DNA of 64,000 bases from Setaria digitata (lineage: Eukaryota; Nematoda; Chromadorea; Rhabditida; Setariidae). The position numbers were made by a program, and so were the translations under genes. Below are positions 28,711 to 44,915 of the stretch, one piece after another. The DNA lies in contig RCAB01000055.1 in the NCBI GenBank assembly GCA_003640385.1, forward strand, positions 62,001 to 126,000. Reading direction: 5' to 3'. Positions within the stretch are counted from its first letter, which is position 1; every line of letters begins with the position of its first letter. The notes beneath the pieces are model-generated. The model was given only the letters and a program-made list of their open reading frames with translations, searched no databases and was not told the origin of the DNA.

Positions 28711-30073
28711 CCAAATATAAATTTGAAATTAGACTACTAGAATGCTGGTGAATAAAAATGGGGACGGAATTAAATGGTATATTCCTTTTAATTTCTATTT
28801 GTCAATGCCACCTTTTTCCAGAAAATTTTGTGCATATAAGAAACCTAGAGCTTCCAGGAAAAATTATTTTACTTGAAATAAATCTTCACCTTATACTAAC
28901 GCTATCCTAACTTACGCATAAATTCACATATTTCAGACTCTCAAACTATAAAAAATTACGGCAACATAAACACTAATTGTCTTGTATCATCATTCATTTA
29001 CTGCACGGACACATTTTCGATCGTTATAACGGAAATACCAACAGTCTTACTTTCTCCTCTTTTTTCACTTGCCAAATCAACACTCTCTCACTTCATCATT
29101 AGTCCTAGAAAAAGAATGGGGAAATTTCTCAAGAAACTTAAAGAATTTAAAGAGGCAAAAATATTAAAAAAAAAAAGCATGAACTTACCAAGCGTGACGA
29201 TAAGCATACTGTCCTTGACGATAACGTTAGGGCGGAAAATTAACGAAACGAAAGGCGACTAGATAATCCATGAAAGTGAATTCAAAGGGAAATCATAGGA
29301 ATAATAGTAGTAATAATACTATGCCAAACGTAGAAAAAGCAATAATACCCAAATATAGCACAATCAGCGGGTATAGATAACTACGGAAAAGGATTATGGC
29401 AACAACAAGTTATATCTATTCCATAATACAGATCGCACTGATTCAAACGTCCACTGATACCTGCAACAACAAAACATCAAATAATAATTATGTTACAGTT
29501 GTAAATGAGCATATTTCAGCTATAAATGAGACGCTTTTATTGGATAGATTATCCAACACTCAGATTCTCCTACTTTATTTTACACTTTCTGAACTAGGAG
29601 ATGGATCCTTAGGAAACAGCTGACTATTCAGATGACTGCTTTTACCCTAATGCGACTAACAAACTCAACCAACCACAATATGAAACAAAAGAATTTTCGA
29701 AGAGAAAAACAAAAGCAAACGAAAAGGATAACCAAACAGAAAACCTTAATTTCACATAACCTGCCAGGGCTCGAGGAATCTTCAAGCAGTAAATTTCTGG
29801 TTTTATATAAATCTTGTGAGATCTACATGAAAACTATCACAGTTTATAAATACATGAAATAAAACGAAAAAAATTTTTCCATACATAAGAAAAAGGCAGG
29901 AAATTTCATACTGAATGCTGAAATTTACTTTCATGTCTAAATAGGATTCCCAATTTGAATACTAAAAAACGAATGTATTTCTTTGCATTTTTCAGCTAAG
30001 AACAAAATTCGACATACTTATTTAAAATTAAGAAATTATAAATAATCGGAACTAGCCATAGAAAATTATCCGC

Positions 30074-33000
30074 CTATTCAAGCACCACATGAAAAAGCTC
30101 GCAAGCTTTTTTTGTCGCTTTGTATTGCCAATAATTGCTATCTTTTGCAGTCCCTTCTACTCCTTCATTATTTTTCAAATATTTCGAACATTCTTGCAGC
30201 AATTTTTCATCCGATGCATAAGGCGTCATATCCAAAATCTTAAAATGTATCAGTAAAAGGAATCTCAAAAAAAAGCAAAGCGAGAAATGCATTAATCCAA
30301 AGAAGTTTTAAGATTATGAGGAACTGAAACTATCAAAAGTAATTCTAGCATCTATCAAATTAATGATTACCTGGTATCATTCTAACGTACTTTAAATACT
30401 AAAACTTATTCAACTTAAATTTCAGTAATCAAGATAATATGTGGGAATAATCAAGATAATATCTAGGAATCTCGGCAACGGGAAATCCTCACACAGTACG
30501 ATACTAATTATGACTGAAAGTCAAGTCCCATGATCATTTCATTACATACCCATCAATATCGATAAAGAAGAAACTTCAAAAGCAAGATAGTAACCATAAG
30601 AAACGTACTTTTAATATATGTTCAGGCATGAAGAAGATGACAAAAATTAAACAACAAAAACAAAGAAAACGGTTACCCAGTATTATGGTGAAAAGATAGA
30701 GGTACTACTAATCATAACTGCAAGAAGCAAAAAAATTCGAATGATGGAGTGATTTTTGGAGTTTCTGGTCAAATATAAACTCTCAGACGACGACTTTAAC
30801 AAAGATCTCATTATTCAAAAAGCCAGAATAAATAACGATATTTATGGAACAAAACTTACTGAAACAAGAGGAAGAAAGGCCTATTCTATTCTGTACTTGT
30901 ACAAAACAACTGTCAATCTCCCAGCAAAATTCCCAGTCTCAGTCTCACAATAAAATTTGTTACTCAAACAAATTATCATTCGAGTTATGAAGTTGAGCAA
31001 CTGCTAAAAGACACTTTTCAATATTTCACAGCATTCTCGAAACTGACCGATGCAAGTGCGTGTAATAAACTACAAGAAATAACTAACTTAGTCATTACAT
31101 TATTTTGCACTAAATTCCTAATTTTCTTTGTATATTTGAAGATTGAATAAGCTGGAAATAAAAGTCCACGATCAGTCTGAATTAATCATAAGATAGACTG
31201 ACACAATTAGTTCCAATAAAAGGCTTAATTCTAGTGGGGCTCTTTCACAGAACATATCATGGTGGATTTAAGATTTTCAAAACACTCTTCTAAAAGAAAA
31301 CAACTGTCGTGAATATTTCAGTTCAAAAAATAACTGTCAAGTAAAGAACCTGCATAGCAAATGTTCTCCACAGAGCTAGCTGCAATGCATTCGATCCTTG
31401 CTTTTCTATTTTTTTTGATAAACCTGCATTATATCGCATGAAGTCAATAATTAATACAGTCAAGTAATCGAAAATACACAATTCCTGTCGTGCTCGAGAA
31501 GTCCCCGTATTAAGTATCTAAATTTAGGATTACTTGACCAAAATGAATAGTTGGAAAATGAATTAAAATAAATAAAACAATTCCTTTCTAAATAGAGCTA
31601 CAGTTGCAAACCAGAGAGTGCAGAAATATATGTGTTGCTCCTAAAGGACAGCTAAAAATTACTCCAGGATGCAAACAATAACCGTTACACGTTGTGATGG
31701 CAGATATTCAATACGCGCAAAGTTCTCGAAAATATCTTTGCTGGGAATTCGAAAATATTTATCTCGTATGATAGAACCAAGAGAGGCAGAAACGTGAGCA
31801 TAAGAATTCTCCGTGACGACTAAGATTCGTCGGTCAAGCACAACACGCAACAAACCAATCATAATGATAATAATGACAAAAGTGTGAATTAAAGATAGGA
31901 TCTGAATTTAAATTCAAAAATTAATATAATTAAACCACAAAAAGCAAAATCCAATCTCCAGAAAAAATGCACCCTATATAATATCGAAATATCCGCAAAA
32001 ATAACACATGGAGTAATGCAATGTGATAAAGATGACGCATTAACAAAACCTAAATCAGCTTAAAGCACGAAGTAAAACATACAAAATATGGTCCAAGCGA
32101 GAGTTTTTGGATACTTCGAAATTGTGTACTGCGATTGCCAACAAATGTTGCCGAAATTGAAGCAAAAAAAATAGTTCGGCAAAGCGATAAGTCGAGCAGA
32201 AGAATCTAAATATGGAAGAACCTTAACAAAACAACAAACGCAATAGAAAGAAAAATTAATTTCAACAGCACTACATAACTTCGAATAATCCAAAATATCA
32301 AATCAATGTTATGTCATCCTTACGATTTAAAGCTATTTATCCAGTGTGTCTGAGAAACTAATGTGATCACAAGATAGAAGTAAAAAGATAACCAGCATGG
32401 CTATCGTCAATTTTTCCTCCTCTCCCCTCTCCAAATATGTACTTCCCCACTGATATCTCATAAGTATATCAAGTGAAAAAAAACGTATGAACACTAAATT
32501 CTAACCGCAATTAAAGAAGAAACAAATGCCGAAAGAGATATGTGAATTAGGCTACGCTGCTGTTTCCGACAATTCCCAACAACATAGACACCTGTAAAGT
32601 TCATGGAATTGAAAACTAGTAATCATTAATACGTACAAAAAACTACAATCCTAAAGCAACTTGAAAGAGTGAAGAATGTTGTAAAAATTCCCCGAAATTC
32701 AGCATAAACTGTAAACACTGAGTATTATGCCCCAATATAAATCGTGAGAAACTTATGCAAACTTGTGATATGAGAATATAACAAGGATGTCTGAACGACT
32801 TATATACTTGTCTACTAAAGAAAAACCTTTCAAACAACCTTGAGTGACTCCAACAGCTATGAAGAATGCTAGAAGAAAACGGCGTTCAGTGCCAACAAGC
32901 AGGACAATAACTAAACAAAACAAAATTCCAATCCAACAGCCGAACAGAAACTGAGAAATAAAACGGGGAATTGAAGTAGAAACTACCTTCACTTTTCGAT

Positions 33001-33731
33001 CACTGATATCTTTGCTGAAATGCATGAAAAAATTATTCGATATCCTTAATGAATCGAAATTTACCCTGTAGCTAGTTAGTCCTTTTTTCTCAAAGTTTCC
33101 CTTCGTCACATATTTAGCACTCTCCATGACCAAAAAGAAAAGAAAAAAAAAATCGAAGAATCTACACCATAAACATTAAATGTAATGTATCTAAAGCTCC
33201 ATTTATCTTTCAAACCGTCTTGAAATAGCTCAAAAAATTAGACTGATTCTAGATTTCATTCGAACATAAAATTAAAAATACGGAATTAGCTGAAGATACA
33301 AAAACAGAAGAAGTAATGAATATATTAAACGCCATATCCAGCATAAACCATTAAAATGCAGGGTTATGAATATAAATCCAGATTAACTTTAACCGAAACT
33401 GCTAAAAGAGGAAAGGACTGAAGGTTCGAATCTTAATTTTTTCGCATAAAAGAAGCAACTTATTAATTATCACAAATGTACTTGACCCTGCGAAATAAAC
33501 TTACATATTTATTTCTTTATTTCGTGCAATAACTCGACTATTCAAAGTTAGCGCATCATAAAAAACTGCAGAAAGCGAAAGACCGAACGTCGCGAAATAA
33601 ACATAAGCTTCAAATGGTTCACCCAAATAAAGAAGATGGAAACCTAGCGGCCCACCAAACATTAGTAATAACCGCGTCCAAAGTATATCACATCTACCAC
33701 CACTGTCGTTAGCTATAAATTCGGTCCCCAT
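30074..33731 (-). CDS. DNAJC22-like multispanning membrane protein with HPD-less J-like tail
   Basis: Seven minus-strand coding exons: 33731-33505, 33014-32839, 32591-32506, 32205-32083, 31901-31691, 31423-31350 and 30238-30074. All phases match and give 353 residues (human DNAJC22 is about 340). ATG 33731 lies 17 bases after a TTTTCAG acceptor, as for a trans-spliced start. The N-terminus carries the family hallmark GGPLGFHLLYLG (about residues 28-39), followed by several hydrophobic segments including GCWIGILFCLVIVLLVG. It then has VYVVGN and IFFASISATFVGNRS, matching the DNAJC22 core, then ASLGSIIRDKYF. DNAJC22 (Drosophila Wurst) is a membrane J protein linked to clathrin-mediated endocytosis. 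Here the C-terminal ~54 residues (from ILDMTPYASDEKLL) follow the J-domain layout but show no His-Pro-Asp, so Hsc70 stimulation is doubtful. It is the last of four head-to-tail genes. Confidence 0.82.
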
Positions 33732-33748
33732 AATTTCTCTAACACGAT

Positions 33749-35309
33749 CTGAAAAGCAATTCCATTTAATGCACAAAATTTTAAATGAAAATTAAAATAA
33801 GTAATATGGAGATTAGAATCTAAACCGAAATACGAAAAATTCTTCGATAATGACTTGCAATAAAATGATGCAAATTATTCCATTAGACAACTAGAAACAT
33901 ATTTTATTCTTATTTTTTCTTTTCTTTTTTTTTTTCCTTTTTTTTTTAAACAAGAACATGAAGCCGTAGCTGCATCTATTCCAACTTGTTTATAAAAATA
34001 CAAAATGAATATCAATAACTGCCACAGCAGCAAGAGAAAAAAAAAATTGATAACTGAAATATTCGTAATTACAAATATTATTATATGAATTCGACAAGGG
34101 TATATATATATATATATTCTGATGCATGTACCTAGGTGCTTATTTCTTCGTTTCTAAGTACCTTGTTCGCTGTGGACAAGATGAATAAATGAACAAAAAA
34201 TTTTTGGTTACAGAATACTAGAATTCCCATTCATATTTAGTAGAAATCGAAAATGTTTATAGACAGATAACAAACCAAATATGCTTCAAATACAAATGAA
34301 AGTTGAGACATAGAGAACTGTCTAGGAAAGTGTCAAGGTTTCTATTATTATTTCCAATTTATCAACAATGCAATTACAAAATATCGACCAGACAGCTACA
34401 ATTCAAGCTGTTCCACAATTTCTAAATAACAGATTTAAGTAAAAATACTCTCCCATACATGTATTTATATATACAAAATTAAATCTGAATGATAATTTTT
34501 CGAAAGAAGTCCTCAATCACTAACAATATGTTCTTAATATTTAATATGCGAAAGTAATAAACAAAATTAAAGAAAAATATATGAAAGGGAAACATGCAAG
34601 GAACTGCTCCAGCAGCGAAAAACTACAAGGGATCCAAAAAAGCATGTTTCCGAACAACCAAAAATAATTTAAAAAAATTACAAATAATATAAAGAAAAAC
34701 AAGATGGATATGGAAACCAATGTTAGAAAAAACAGTAATCCCTAGATTTATTTTGATGCTCTGCATCTGAATCGTATGTCGGTCCATTTTATACCATATG
34801 TCTTTATTAGCTCTTTCAACGAAATCAAATGCTGGAAGACATATTTCGAAGAAATGATGGAGCCCGTTTAAATTATAAGACAAAATCAAACCATACGTTA
34901 AATGAAAGCAACCCCAGGTCAATCAAGGGTTAGACAGATTAAACAACAAAGGGAAATACTCGACAGTATGCCATATACGGCTCGACATAATCAAAAAAGA
35001 ATGTATACATGTGAAATACTTTCAATAATGCAACACAACATGCAAGTTGCTAAAATATCAAAGAACAATGCCCAGTTCACATTTTTTCTGCAACTTGCCC
35101 TTCGGTAAGGAAAACTTTTTTTTTCTAAAATCGTAATTAGCTCCATTCAAAAATATGGTAATAAGTGGAAGTTACTATATCTCTTTAAACTTATCCTTTT
35201 CTCACTATTTAACACTACCGCAAAACCTCAAGTTTAATGGTCGACCACCTGGAAAAAGGTTGAATTGGTCTATATACATAATTTGCAAAAGATTGAATCA
35301 AATCCCATA
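33749..35309. other. Intergenic spacer between TM9SF4 and the DNAJC22-like gene
   Basis: About 1.5 kb between the TM9SF4 stop and the splice acceptor that opens the DNAJC22-like gene. It is AT-rich with a T-rich block near 33900-33950 and an AT dinucleotide run near 34102. I see no conserved exon. A 99-codon minus-strand frame at 34.6-34.9 kb looks non-coding. Confidence 0.6.
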
Positions 35310-38300
35310 TTAATCAATCTTAACAGCTGCGTAGATTCGACATAGAAAGGAATAAGCCGCGTAGAAACCAATCGTCCCTGTCAAGACCCAAAATGCTAAC
35401 GCCATCAAAAAGCTGTAGCTGAAGTACAAGAGTGTCGGAATGAAGCCAACGATATTCAGCTGGAAATTTTTTTTTTAAATTGACTTATCACCCCTGTTTA
35501 AGAAAAAGAAAATATAGTATCTTAATTGCTCCATGCGAAACTTTTATGCTTTATAGAAGGGGTCAACACAAAGTAGCAAAGGAAAAATGGAAACTATCCT
35601 CTGAATTTCAAAAAATAAACATAATCAACCTACAATATCCTCGTCTTACTTCCTAATTTCGTTCAGACACAAAAAAACTCATCCTATAACTACTTTATAG
35701 TGATATGGGAGTGAAAAGTATAAATCAGATTCCACTTCAACGATGAAAAGCTTAAATGCTACGTAGATCAAGAGAGATAGTTCCATGATCTACGTTTCTA
35801 TTGACGCCCTCATAATTCTGTCCACCATAAAGATAAAACATTATCATGAACATGAAGCCCTGAACAGAAATATAATGCGAGATGGAAAAAACCAAGCTTA
35901 CTTTACTGAAGTAATAGAAAGCTGCATATCCCATAACTGAAAAAAAGTATTGGTAATATGTATAAGAAAATCATAAATATAATAATGATCAATGCACTTA
36001 TTAATCGTTTCTAAGAAATAAAACCTATATAAAAGTTAAAAGCTCGCCCTAATTATAACTCTCCTACAAATCAACGTACCATAAACTGCAGACCCACCAC
36101 TGATAACGAAAGATTTCCACCACCAATGATAATTCTGCAATAAAACACACCAAATAAGCCGCACCTCCTTACTTTTCCAAAAATTCAAAATGAGCTATTT
36201 TTACTTAATTCATTTCAGTCTGATTTCATTACAAATTATAAAATATTTCAGAATATCATTAGAAAACACATGGTGATTTCAATCTCCATAAGTTCAAAAA
36301 TTGCAAACCTCAGCACACAGAAGAAAGTAAGCTACAACAATGGAGATTTGTGCGCATGACACAAAAAGGATCACGCAAACAATAAATAGAAATCCGAAAA
36401 GATAATAGAACTGATTTTCCCAAATAGCCTTTAAAAAAATTGAAATGAAATATTATTATTTAACGAATTCAACCCACCAGCAAATGTTAGAAATGTTAGA
36501 AATTCAACAGATGGCTATACAAATTTTTCGGGAAGGAACTTCTATAATGATGCAAGGTAGAAATAAATTGTCCCTCAGTATGACTGTAATTCTGATCAAG
36601 GGAATGTTATAAAAACTGAAAAATGAAAAATTTTAACGGTCTTTAAAGTGATTAAAAAATCTTACAGAAAAGACGAAGAACAATTCGATGAAAACAGCTC
36701 CGAACGGCAGGATCCCGGCGAGAAGCATGCAAGGTAAAGTGTGCAAATACCACGGTTGTTCTGGAACTTGACGTGGAATCTGGTTTGTACGAACTGGATG
36801 AGAATAAGCCTAAAGAAAAAATAAGTGATGAAAAATTTTTGTGAAACATTTTATTTGTGCAAGTTAGCAGTACTGTCACTTTATCACTGATAATACCATT
36901 TCTGATAATTCCAAACTGTCAGTTCTACAGGGATATATCATTTAAAACAATCAGGATTTAATAACGTTGGATAAGTCACAATTCATATTCCACAACAGTC
37001 ATTCGAGAAATAAACAATAAAATACCTGTTTCCGGTAGCCAAAATGAAATCCAAGGAATAAAAGCGGTAAGTCAACTCCGAACCACAAGAGTAAAAGTGC
37101 AATCATCGTTGTAAATGGTATAGCTCCCGATGAATGCTTCCCGATCAAAAAGAAGTTTAATAAAAAACCAGTACCAAGAATGATTGATGGAAAAAGAACC
37201 GCTGTACGAAATGCACATTTTCGAGGGCTCGTGCCTAATAACAAGATCTTCATAGAAATGCAGAAATAAGGTACCAAAAATTTTAGAAACTCATTAACGG
37301 AATACTTTAATACAGCACGACCAAATATGCAGCAATCAAATGAGAACAATGATCTCAGGTTCTGATTCCGATTTAGGATTCATGAGCAAAAAACTACAGT
37401 ACGATATATACTATGAGACATATAAAGGATATTCCTTGAGATTCCCTTATTTTCTACCTTTTTTATATTGATTTCATTTAAACTTGTGTGAGGTGCAGAT
37501 TTTGAACTGGGCCTAAATAATGAACCTCCTACAACTGAAATCCCAATTCAAGGAATATATATACGCCAAAGAAATCTATTTTATTCTCTATTCAAAAATT
37601 AAAAAAAAAAAAACTCCAAATATTTGTAAAATCTCAAATCGAAAATTAACCTCTCAAGGTCCTATAAAGACGACCAGCATGGTAACCAGCAACGAGACCC
37701 ATCAAACAGAAGAGAACAATTGCTGCAGACATAAGTGACCCGCGACTTGCTGGTGATAACATTCCCAACATCGCAAAGAAGACGGTGATAGCGACCATAC
37801 CAATAAGCTGGATACCTGTACCGATAAAATTTACCAGCAACATCGAACTCGGAGGAGGACGAAACACATCGCCATGAACTAATTTCCACCCAGATTCTTC
37901 CAGAGTATCATCCTATAACGGTACATTTATCGAACAAGTCTCGCTACCATTGATGAATTCAAAAAAAAAAAAAACTAAGTGAATTTAAACAATTCACGAA
38001 CCAACTCTTCGCCTTTATTGTACTTTGCAATATCCCTCCGCACAGTTCGAATGATGATAACGCTGAGAAACCCTGAAAAGTAAAATACGAGTTCGATGAA
38101 TTCTAGAACTGTATCAGAATTAAAAATATTTAACGAATTCTATTCATGGTTATATTCAAATTAAAAATTTTTACAGAAATTTTGAGAGAGACATATATAC
38201 TGATGAGTATACAAAGGCACGAAATAAAAAAAAATTACTGCACCAAATAAGCATAAAATAACGATAATCGAGTTTATAATTGAAAACCAATGAATTTGGA

Positions 38301-40173
38301 CATCTTTCATAGACAAGTAAGCATCCCAACGACTAGCCCAAGGAATATCGCTTTCTTCCCACGTCACTGAATAAGTCCAAATGATATTATTTGTACCCTT
38401 TATTACTTCTTGATTTCTTCCATCAACTATTGAACATTCCTATAAATATAAAGAATTCATTATATTAAGATTTCGTGTGCTGATATGAACCATAATCCTC
38501 CATTTCATTTCATGCTTTAATCATGAGAAAAAAAAAAATTTTTTTTTCTTTAATATTGGAAAAATTCAAATCTAGAAGAACTTCCTCATTGGAAGGAAAA
38601 GAAATGCGTAAAGATTTAACATACACAGAAAATGTTAATTGTTCAGGAATTACAAGGAAAACACAAACCAGTGAATCAGAACCAAATTTAAAACGACTGC
38701 TATCAATACTTTGTGGTTGTACTTCAAAACCAACAACACGATAAACATCAGGCCTTGGCTGATGATAACGCAGAATAATATCAAGATGATTATTGACATA
38801 AAAACGGTCATCTTCTTCCCACCCAAGACGATAACCATTCTCATAAATTACTTCATCTGTATTTTCAATTTGATATCTTGTAGTACATGGAAGATTATCA
38901 ACTAATCTGAAACTTATTCCACAGTCAGACATAGAACAGCACTTATAACTTAAAGAAAAAGATTTCGATGTGATTCCTGCAAATACTAACTTTTTATACT
39001 AGTGTCCCCTAAAAAGTGCACATACTTAAAGCACCCTTTCTTACAATTAAGATGTCAGTAACACTACACTTGAAAAACTTTATTTTCCCCAGTAAGACTT
39101 ACAGATGAACGTGATATTCCTCCTTAATCCTCGCCGCTAAATTTTCAGAATTCTCCGGACTAAGAGACAACGGAGCACGCGATGAACAAGTTGTGTTGCA
39201 TTTTACATTCTGTTTCATGTATATCTACAAGATTTTTCTTTAATACAAAAAAAAGCCGAAAATATAAATCTCATTAAAACATCACTTCAACTGCAAATCC
39301 TTTGTTTTCATTAACAACACAAATATTTTTCTAAATTTTCAGTTCCAAATATTTTACCCTAATATTAATAGATCTTAAAACTAACAACGAAAGGCGTATT
39401 TACAATGCGATCACCGCGCATTACTTCACCCAGATTTTCGGATATGTAATGTATTGCGCCTTGCGGACGACAAAACGGCAAAGAATAGTATTCATATGGC
39501 ACTACTGTTTTCGTTGATGTTATTTTTATGCCCTGAAATTAAAAATGGAGGCTAAGGACATCAATAAAATCAAGTTTTTTCTTGAAATTCGACAGTTTCT
39601 AGAAATATCTTTCTGGAATGAGAGAACGTGAAAAAAAGAGTTATTCTTCAGTTCCTACATAATCAGAAGCCGGCCTCTAATTCTTGTTTCTTACAACACA
39701 TTTCACATTTTCACTAGAGATTTTTCCACATTTTGAAATCATCCATTAGGAATAATTCAACAGAAAAAGGCGACCTTAAAATCTGTTAATATCAAAATCC
39801 CGACATTTGTTCCTAAATCATATATGTAATGTCTATTTTTTTTTAATCTAATAAAGAACTCCAGTACATTAGTCAAATCATTTAATCTATTCTTCAAATA
39901 TATAAAGACTAACGCCTTAATAATGCTTCGAAGAAAAAATCAATTGGTGGTAAATGGTAAACTAATGAATAACACAGAGTAAAAGAACAGATTCCAATAA
40001 AATTTTGCTTCTGAAACAGTCATGAGGAATCAATAAAAGCTAACCTTAACTTCAATCAAGTCACCATCTCTGAATTCAACTGGTGCAACACCCGGAACGT
40101 AAAATCCTTGTTCAATAGGAAACAAACTACACAACTGGAGAATTATAAACTTAATGTAGCTTCTGCCCCTCAT
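35310..40173 (-). CDS. Nonaspanin, TM9SF4 subfamily
   Basis: A nine-pass endomembrane (Golgi/endosome) protein; the family acts in membrane-protein sorting, phagocytosis and adhesion. Thirteen exons: 40173-40045, 39532-39386, 39224-39103, 38906-38669, 38439-38244, 38072-38002, 37912-37651, 37234-37026, 36809-36666, 36428-36309, 36134-36080, 35936-35902 and 35459-35310. The CDS is 1878 bases, 625 residues, close to human TM9SF4 (642). It has a signal peptide ([15 protein letters not shown]), a lumenal domain with GDRIVNTPF and [11 protein letters not shown], then [16 protein letters not shown] before TM1. The cytosolic loop has [17 protein letters not shown], and TM2-9 include [14 protein letters not shown] and YHWWWKSF. 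The C-terminus RIYAAVKID carries the K-x-D Golgi-retention motif of the family. The start follows an acceptor-like CTTGTACAG by a few tens of bases. It lies about 0.7 kb downstream of the thioesterase gene on the same strand. Confidence 0.95.
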
Positions 40174-40866
40174 TGCTAATTTCGTTAACCAATTGATCTG
40201 ACACCTGTACAAGTTATCTTATTCGAAAGAGAGAAGGCATCCACACAAATAACAGCACCACCTGAAATCTTCTTCTTAAAATTAAACAATAAAATTTGCA
40301 CCAACTTAAATTCTCCATCAATTACATAAGCACTAATTAAGTACTATGAATAATAGAATTAAAGAGCATACAGCAAATCCCAAGTATATCTGGACTATTA
40401 GTTACACTGTGCTTCACCAAATAGCTTTCTAATCAATATTAAATGCCATTATTACACATAAAAAAACGAATGACTGCTAACAAATAAGGGTAAAAATCAA
40501 AACCTTATTTAAGCTTATACAACGAAAGGATGTGATAATACTACCAAGTTATAATTTATGGCAGTAATCTCGAATTCCTAATAACGAGAAAGGCAAAAAA
40601 TCTCGCTTGAAAAAAGAACAATTATTCCTTAACTACACGATAAGCACACCGAATGAAAATTACGTTTGCGATTTCAAAACAATTTAAATATTCAACCGCA
40701 CGGAGCAGGGAAGCTCCAGTAGAGAAAAGATTAAATCAAATTCAATAATTTATGCACACAAAAATTATTTGTATCACATTAGGCAATTTTACACATTCTA
40801 CGGAAAGTAATGAAAACAACAAATGTCAACTGGATCCTTATCAGATCAGACCAGTGATTACTTATA

Positions 40867-43656
<2,790 letters not shown>

Positions 43657-44465
43657 AGAACAAATACCGCGAAAGACACTGCCGATTTGCTGGATGCTGT
43701 CCCACGCGTTATGTGAGAATATAGCTATCGTTCGACTTACGTTAATCTAAAAAAAAATTATACATTACAAAAAAGGAATAGTAAAAATTATCATTTCATA
43801 TACAGCTATAAATCACAAAGTCTAAAATTTGACGCACATAAGTTCTAAGCAATAGATATCAGTCACTTATTTCTTCCAACTGAAGAGAACAGAAAAAAAA
43901 ACTGGTGACATAGTTAAATACCGCTCATCATAATACAGTAATTGCATTGGAAATTACAACGTGGTTATAATCAATGTGGCCAATGCCCTCCTCATCTTTT
44001 ATACTCCTACAGATTCTTGGGAGAACTCGTAACTTTCCTGAAGTTCAGTCAAAAAAACGTCTCCTCCAGAATCTACAGATTCCTGAACTTATAAGCCTCT
44101 CTAAATTTAATTTCAGATCACAGGATTTTATGTCACCTGTCCGTATACACATCAGAATACCTTACCATAGAAAAATATTAATTCCCCCAACAGTCAGCAC
44201 CCAAACACTGTAATATAACCAATGCAATACTGCTTTCCGCATAAGGCCACACTATATCCTGCAGCACTATTCCATTCCAGAATCAACCCATCCCTGTATT
44301 TCAATACTCAGACATGAAAGGAACTGTATGTATTTAATTTATATAAACTATCATCCAGTTATAGCAAATTTCTGCAAACAATCAATTATGTCTAAAATAG
44401 AACAGATTCATTCTAACTGAAAAATTTCAAAATCATCCCACTAATTAAGGAATATTTATACTCAC

Positions 44466-44477
44466 CATGGGATACAT
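44466..44477 (-). other. Candidate 12-base first coding exon of the thioesterase gene
   Basis: The minus strand reads TTTCCAAG, then ATG TAT CCC ATG, then GTGAGT: an acceptor directly abutting an ATG and a consensus donor. Phase 0 joins it to the open upstream part of the next exon (43746 downward), adding MYPM plus 30 residues before Met 43656. It would sit about 440 bases below the SBP2-like stop, good operon spacing. Support is splice signals and frame only. Confidence 0.4.
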
Positions 44478-44915
44478 CTTGGAAATTGAATCAATGTTTT
44501 GAAAAATATAAATTTGGCTTAGCCAATTAAAATTGCATATTACGATGCTGCCTGAGTATCACATAAGTTAAACACATATAAAATATTACCAACGATACGT
44601 AATATTAAAGGACATTTTTGATAGAGAGGATTGCATTACCTAATAACTGCTAACTAATATCAACACATAGGTATGCATTACGTAATAATACTGTTATCAA
44701 CATAACATTGCATTAGAAAATGGTAATTCTTATTGACTAACCAAATCTGTATTTACGATATTGCTAATATCATCCAATCATAGCTAATTTTCCCGTAAAA
44801 TCGAATGTAATTAAAATGATTTAGCTGCATTTATTTCGTCCCAATTACAACTAATTCTTTTTGAGACCTACTTCATTTCATCTAACCTATCACATAAAAT
44901 AACAATAAGAATTCA

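Larger units (their letters stand above)
15939..30073. other. 14-kb stretch without a recognisable gene
   Basis: A/C-rich on the + strand, with scarce G, frequent poly-A runs, and CA and CT microsatellites. Open frames are short and low-complexity. A few strong minus-strand donors (for example at 29189/29188, 26674/26673 and near 18450) stand alone. It may be upstream regulatory DNA and 5' introns of the homeodomain gene, or intergenic space downstream of the DNAJC22-like gene. I could not link any of it into a gene. Confidence 0.5.

Noticed and set aside
32060..32293. Minus-strand frame reading SSARLIALPNYFF over a DNAJC22-like exon
   Set aside because: Another phase of the same exon keeps frame with both neighbours and gives the family-like IFFASISATFVGNRS; this frame runs into a stop in the next exon.
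33415..33445. GGTTCGAATC, resembling a tRNA T-loop
   Set aside because: The flanks do not pair as a T stem and no D or anticodon arm lies at the right distance.
34623..34922. 99-codon minus-strand frame between TM9SF4 and the DNAJC22-like gene
   Set aside because: No conserved motif, no good start or splice borders, and composition typical of spacer.
40174..40212. Longer TM9SF4 start beginning YRCQINWLTK
   Set aside because: It would need a TTG start and overlaps the likely acceptor CTTGTACAG; the ATG at 40173 gives a proper signal peptide.
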